Shown: piece after piece, positions 61,999 to 64,000 of the stretch
Position numbering within the stretch: the first letter of the stretch is position 1
Layout: the number at the start of each line of letters is the position of its first letter
Origin: Trissonchulus latispiculum
Taxonomy: Eukaryota; Nematoda; Enoplea; Enoplida; Ironidae
Length of the DNA stretch: 64,000 nt
Assembly (NCBI GenBank): GCA_030248195.1
Contig: JASAND010015711.1
Location: forward strand, 52,987 to 116,986
Reading direction: 5' to 3'
Translations under genes and position numbers: made by a program
Notes under the pieces: generated by a model
What the model was told of the DNA's origin: nothing
The model's input: the letters and a program-made list of their open reading frames with translations, nothing else
The model's database searches: none

Positions 61999-62576
61999 GT
62001 TTCGACCATATATAAAATACGCAAGAATCAGCGAGATCGGAGAAAGTCGAAAAAAATGCCCACAATTTGGACCTCCCCTTAAGTTGTAAGCTTATGCTGT
62101 ACTAACAAAGAGTTGAATCGAAAAACCGACCTCAGATCCATGTTGTACGACCCCGAAAATCCCTATGTACAAATTTTCAGCAAAATCGGAAACAAAATTT
62201 TTCGGTTCCCCTTGATCCCCCCTTGCGAATCGAAAAAATCGTCTCGCGAAATCGAAAAATTACTGAATTCTGTGGCCAAGCTTGGTTCGTTTTGCGAAAA
62301 TTTTTGTGACGATCTTTAATGAAATTGGATAAATGAATCAGTTTGTATACTGTTTGGCAAAACAGATTACCCTATTATATAGTCTGGCCACCTAGACTGC
62401 AACATTTTAGAACTATGCACAAAACATGGTTTTTCTGGTTACTTTAGTAGGCTCTCTGTCTTTCCACGACTCAAAATACACTGCCATTTGAATAGACATT
62501 TAAATAGAATAGTTTGTATTTGTAGCTTTTACTATGCCTACTAATCCTAATCAACTGGTATAGTAAGAAGAACATT

Positions 62577-62633
62577 GATTTTTCAAGGTTGTCCGCTAAC
62601 AACGACTCCATATCTGAACCACTCAGAAATCCA

Positions 62634-62709
<76 letters not shown>

Positions 62710-62757
62710 CCGATTTCTGGTAGGGTCAACAATAACTTGGACAACCTTCAAAAATCG
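62577..62757. repeat. Inverted repeat around a TA microsatellite
   Basis: GATTTTTCAAGGTTGTCC at the left and GGACAACCTTCAAAAATC at the right are inverted, as are the words GAACCACTCAGAAATC and GATTTCTGGTAGGGTC further in. The centre is (TA)n at 62638-62705 with one ACG break. The whole would form a long hairpin. Confidence 0.8.
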
Positions 62758-63690
62758 ATTTGGCTCAAACTTTCAGGACATGTAGCAACCTCGACATAGC
62801 TGGAAAACCTTCAAATATTAGAGCTCAACTCCGTATATTCAACGAGTTATAGCAAAATTCGTGATTTTCGACTCTGCCACTGACGTCGCCGTAGGACTTC
62901 ACCAATCAAAATTGTGCTCAGGCCGATAGAGAAGAGTCAGACAGTTCATATCTTAACCATACAGGCACCACACATGGGGCACCTATCCCTGCCAGTTTTA
63001 GTTTCTAGCGGTCATGTTCCGCAGTTTGCGACGGTCGAACCTTAGCTTAAGCCTTCAAGCTCAGTAGGCGCATTTCCACATTTTTTGACATAGCGACCTC
63101 ATTATGCCTTAGTACCACGCAATTTTTATAAATAATATTTATCTATATGCTACCAACGTCCATGCAAAAAATGAGCAAAATTCCAGACCCGCTTTTGAGA
63201 TATGGCCGTTCAAAGTTCGAAAAATCGCCGTTTTTGAGCCAAAACAGCGATTATGGCAACTTTGACCCGCCATAGCCGACTAATGAAAAAAGATATCGGC
63301 GTAATATTTTAGATATATAACCTAGGTAATGTTTCGGGCAAGTTTAAGCCAAAATGAAGAAAATTTTTTTTTTTAGATTTTTAATCCTCCCAAAAGGGCC
63401 GAAAAATCTATTATGCAGCAACCGTAGCACGCTGTCTGTAGACTTACTCTAAACGGCTAAACATATGAAACTTGATGAAAATTATGTCTGTAGTAAGAGG
63501 GAACTGCAGCTATGTTAGTTGATGCACACTCTAGCTTCCACCGTGCTGTATGTGCTACCCCAAACACAGCACCGTCGATAACAAGTTATATATTCATTCG
63601 TCACTGGTATTTGAAATTCGGCATACAGATAGTTTAGGACATAACAAACTATTATAGATACGTTTCGTATACTTATTACGATGTTACTAT
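62758..63690. other. Unannotated sequence
   Basis: No gene or repeat boundary was recognised. It contains mixed AT-rich and moderately GC-rich stretches and short frames without domains. Confidence 0.35.
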
Positions 63691-63699
63691 GTGGTTGCG

Positions 63700-64000
63700 C
63701 TGCAGTGGTCGGAGTGCTGCAGAAGTACAGCACGGCCTATAACTAATTACAGAAAACTTGCAATCGTCTGAAAATCTGAAGGCGGGTGCAGAATATACAT
63801 TGGAAATCATGCCATACAAGTCTCCTTTTTTGACAGTGAAGTTTGCTCTAATTGCTCTCGCAGTAGAGTGCTGCTGAAGTACAGACACGGCCTGTAACTC
63901 AGCTACAGGTAAGTTGCAATCGTCCGAAATTTTGCACACAAGTGCGGCAGAGCATTGCAAATCGTGCTGCATGAGTTTCCTTCACCTACAGTAAAGTTTG
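63700..64000. repeat. Tandem repeat, unit about 152-154 bp, cut by the window end
   Basis: Two successive units share GTGCTG, GAAGTACAG, CACGGCCT, TAACT, TTGCAATCGTC, CATTG and a final CAGTGAAGTTTG or CAGTAAAGTTTG. The copies differ at many positions. A longer array may continue outside the window. Confidence 0.7.

Larger units (their letters stand above)
58464..62082. mobile_element. TTAA-flanked foldback element carrying two nested elements
   Basis: TTAAGGGG lies at the left and CCCCTTAA at the right border. The left arm (58464-59650 without the insert) and right arm (60290-62082 without the insert) are reverse complements over some 330 bp, sharing GACTTTCTCCGATCTCGCTG, AAAGTTGTAAGTCATACGG and AAAGGCCTGGATAAGGTCTG. 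Each arm contains one younger insertion. The other arm shows the empty site. Confidence 0.85.

Noticed and set aside
61874..62065. Minus-strand frame with Glu-Pro repeats (and Pro-Val repeats on the + strand)
   Set aside because: Produced by the CCGGTT array at the end of the hAT element.

Overview
This is eukaryotic, almost certainly animal, DNA. It holds one spliced protein gene and a very dense load of transposable elements. The gene, on the + strand from 12068 to 46917, is an ACAP-type Arf GTPase-activating protein (BAR, PH, ArfGAP and ankyrin domains). I could trace 22 coding exons by homology. Their splice phases all agree and give 2649 coding bases, that is 882 residues plus a stop codon. 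The divergence of the protein and the mix of elements (Polinton, hAT, Mutator-like, TTAA-flanked, LINE and Ty3-like remnants) suggest an invertebrate, possibly a non-bilaterian such as a sponge. That placement is a guess.

Layout. 1-12067: upstream intergenic DNA with a TATA-type promoter-like stretch near 1.2 kb, a LINE endonuclease remnant (3.9-5.6 kb) split by a 987-bp foldback element with a 9-bp target-site duplication, and many G-rich short inverted-repeat elements. 12068-27032: exons 1-15 (BAR, PH, ArfGAP) with repeats in the introns, including a small hairpin insertion that duplicated the exon-4 splice donor and a 149-bp minisatellite. 27033-43190: a 16-kb intron filled by a decayed Polinton/Maverick (about 27633-41799). 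43191-46917: exons 16-22 (linker, ankyrin repeats, Gln-rich tail). 46918-64000: 3' region, then nested elements whose boundaries can often be proved because an empty copy of the target site is also present in the window.

The Polinton has inverted termini of about 200 bp and decayed genes for protein-primed DNA polymerase B, an adenovirus-type maturation protease, a probable capsid protein, a RING-finger protein and, unexpectedly, a two-repeat TATA-binding-protein-like gene.

The most novel signal is a set of four related motifs in this element that fit the type III hammerhead self-cleaving ribozyme. Two lie in the inverted termini and two inside. Two of them sit 14-20 nt after an AATAAA signal just downstream of an element gene, one being the polymerase. 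One pair of copies shows compensatory changes in stem III. If real, these are ribozymes that would trim the 3' ends of Polinton transcripts. I know of no description of this but cannot search for one.
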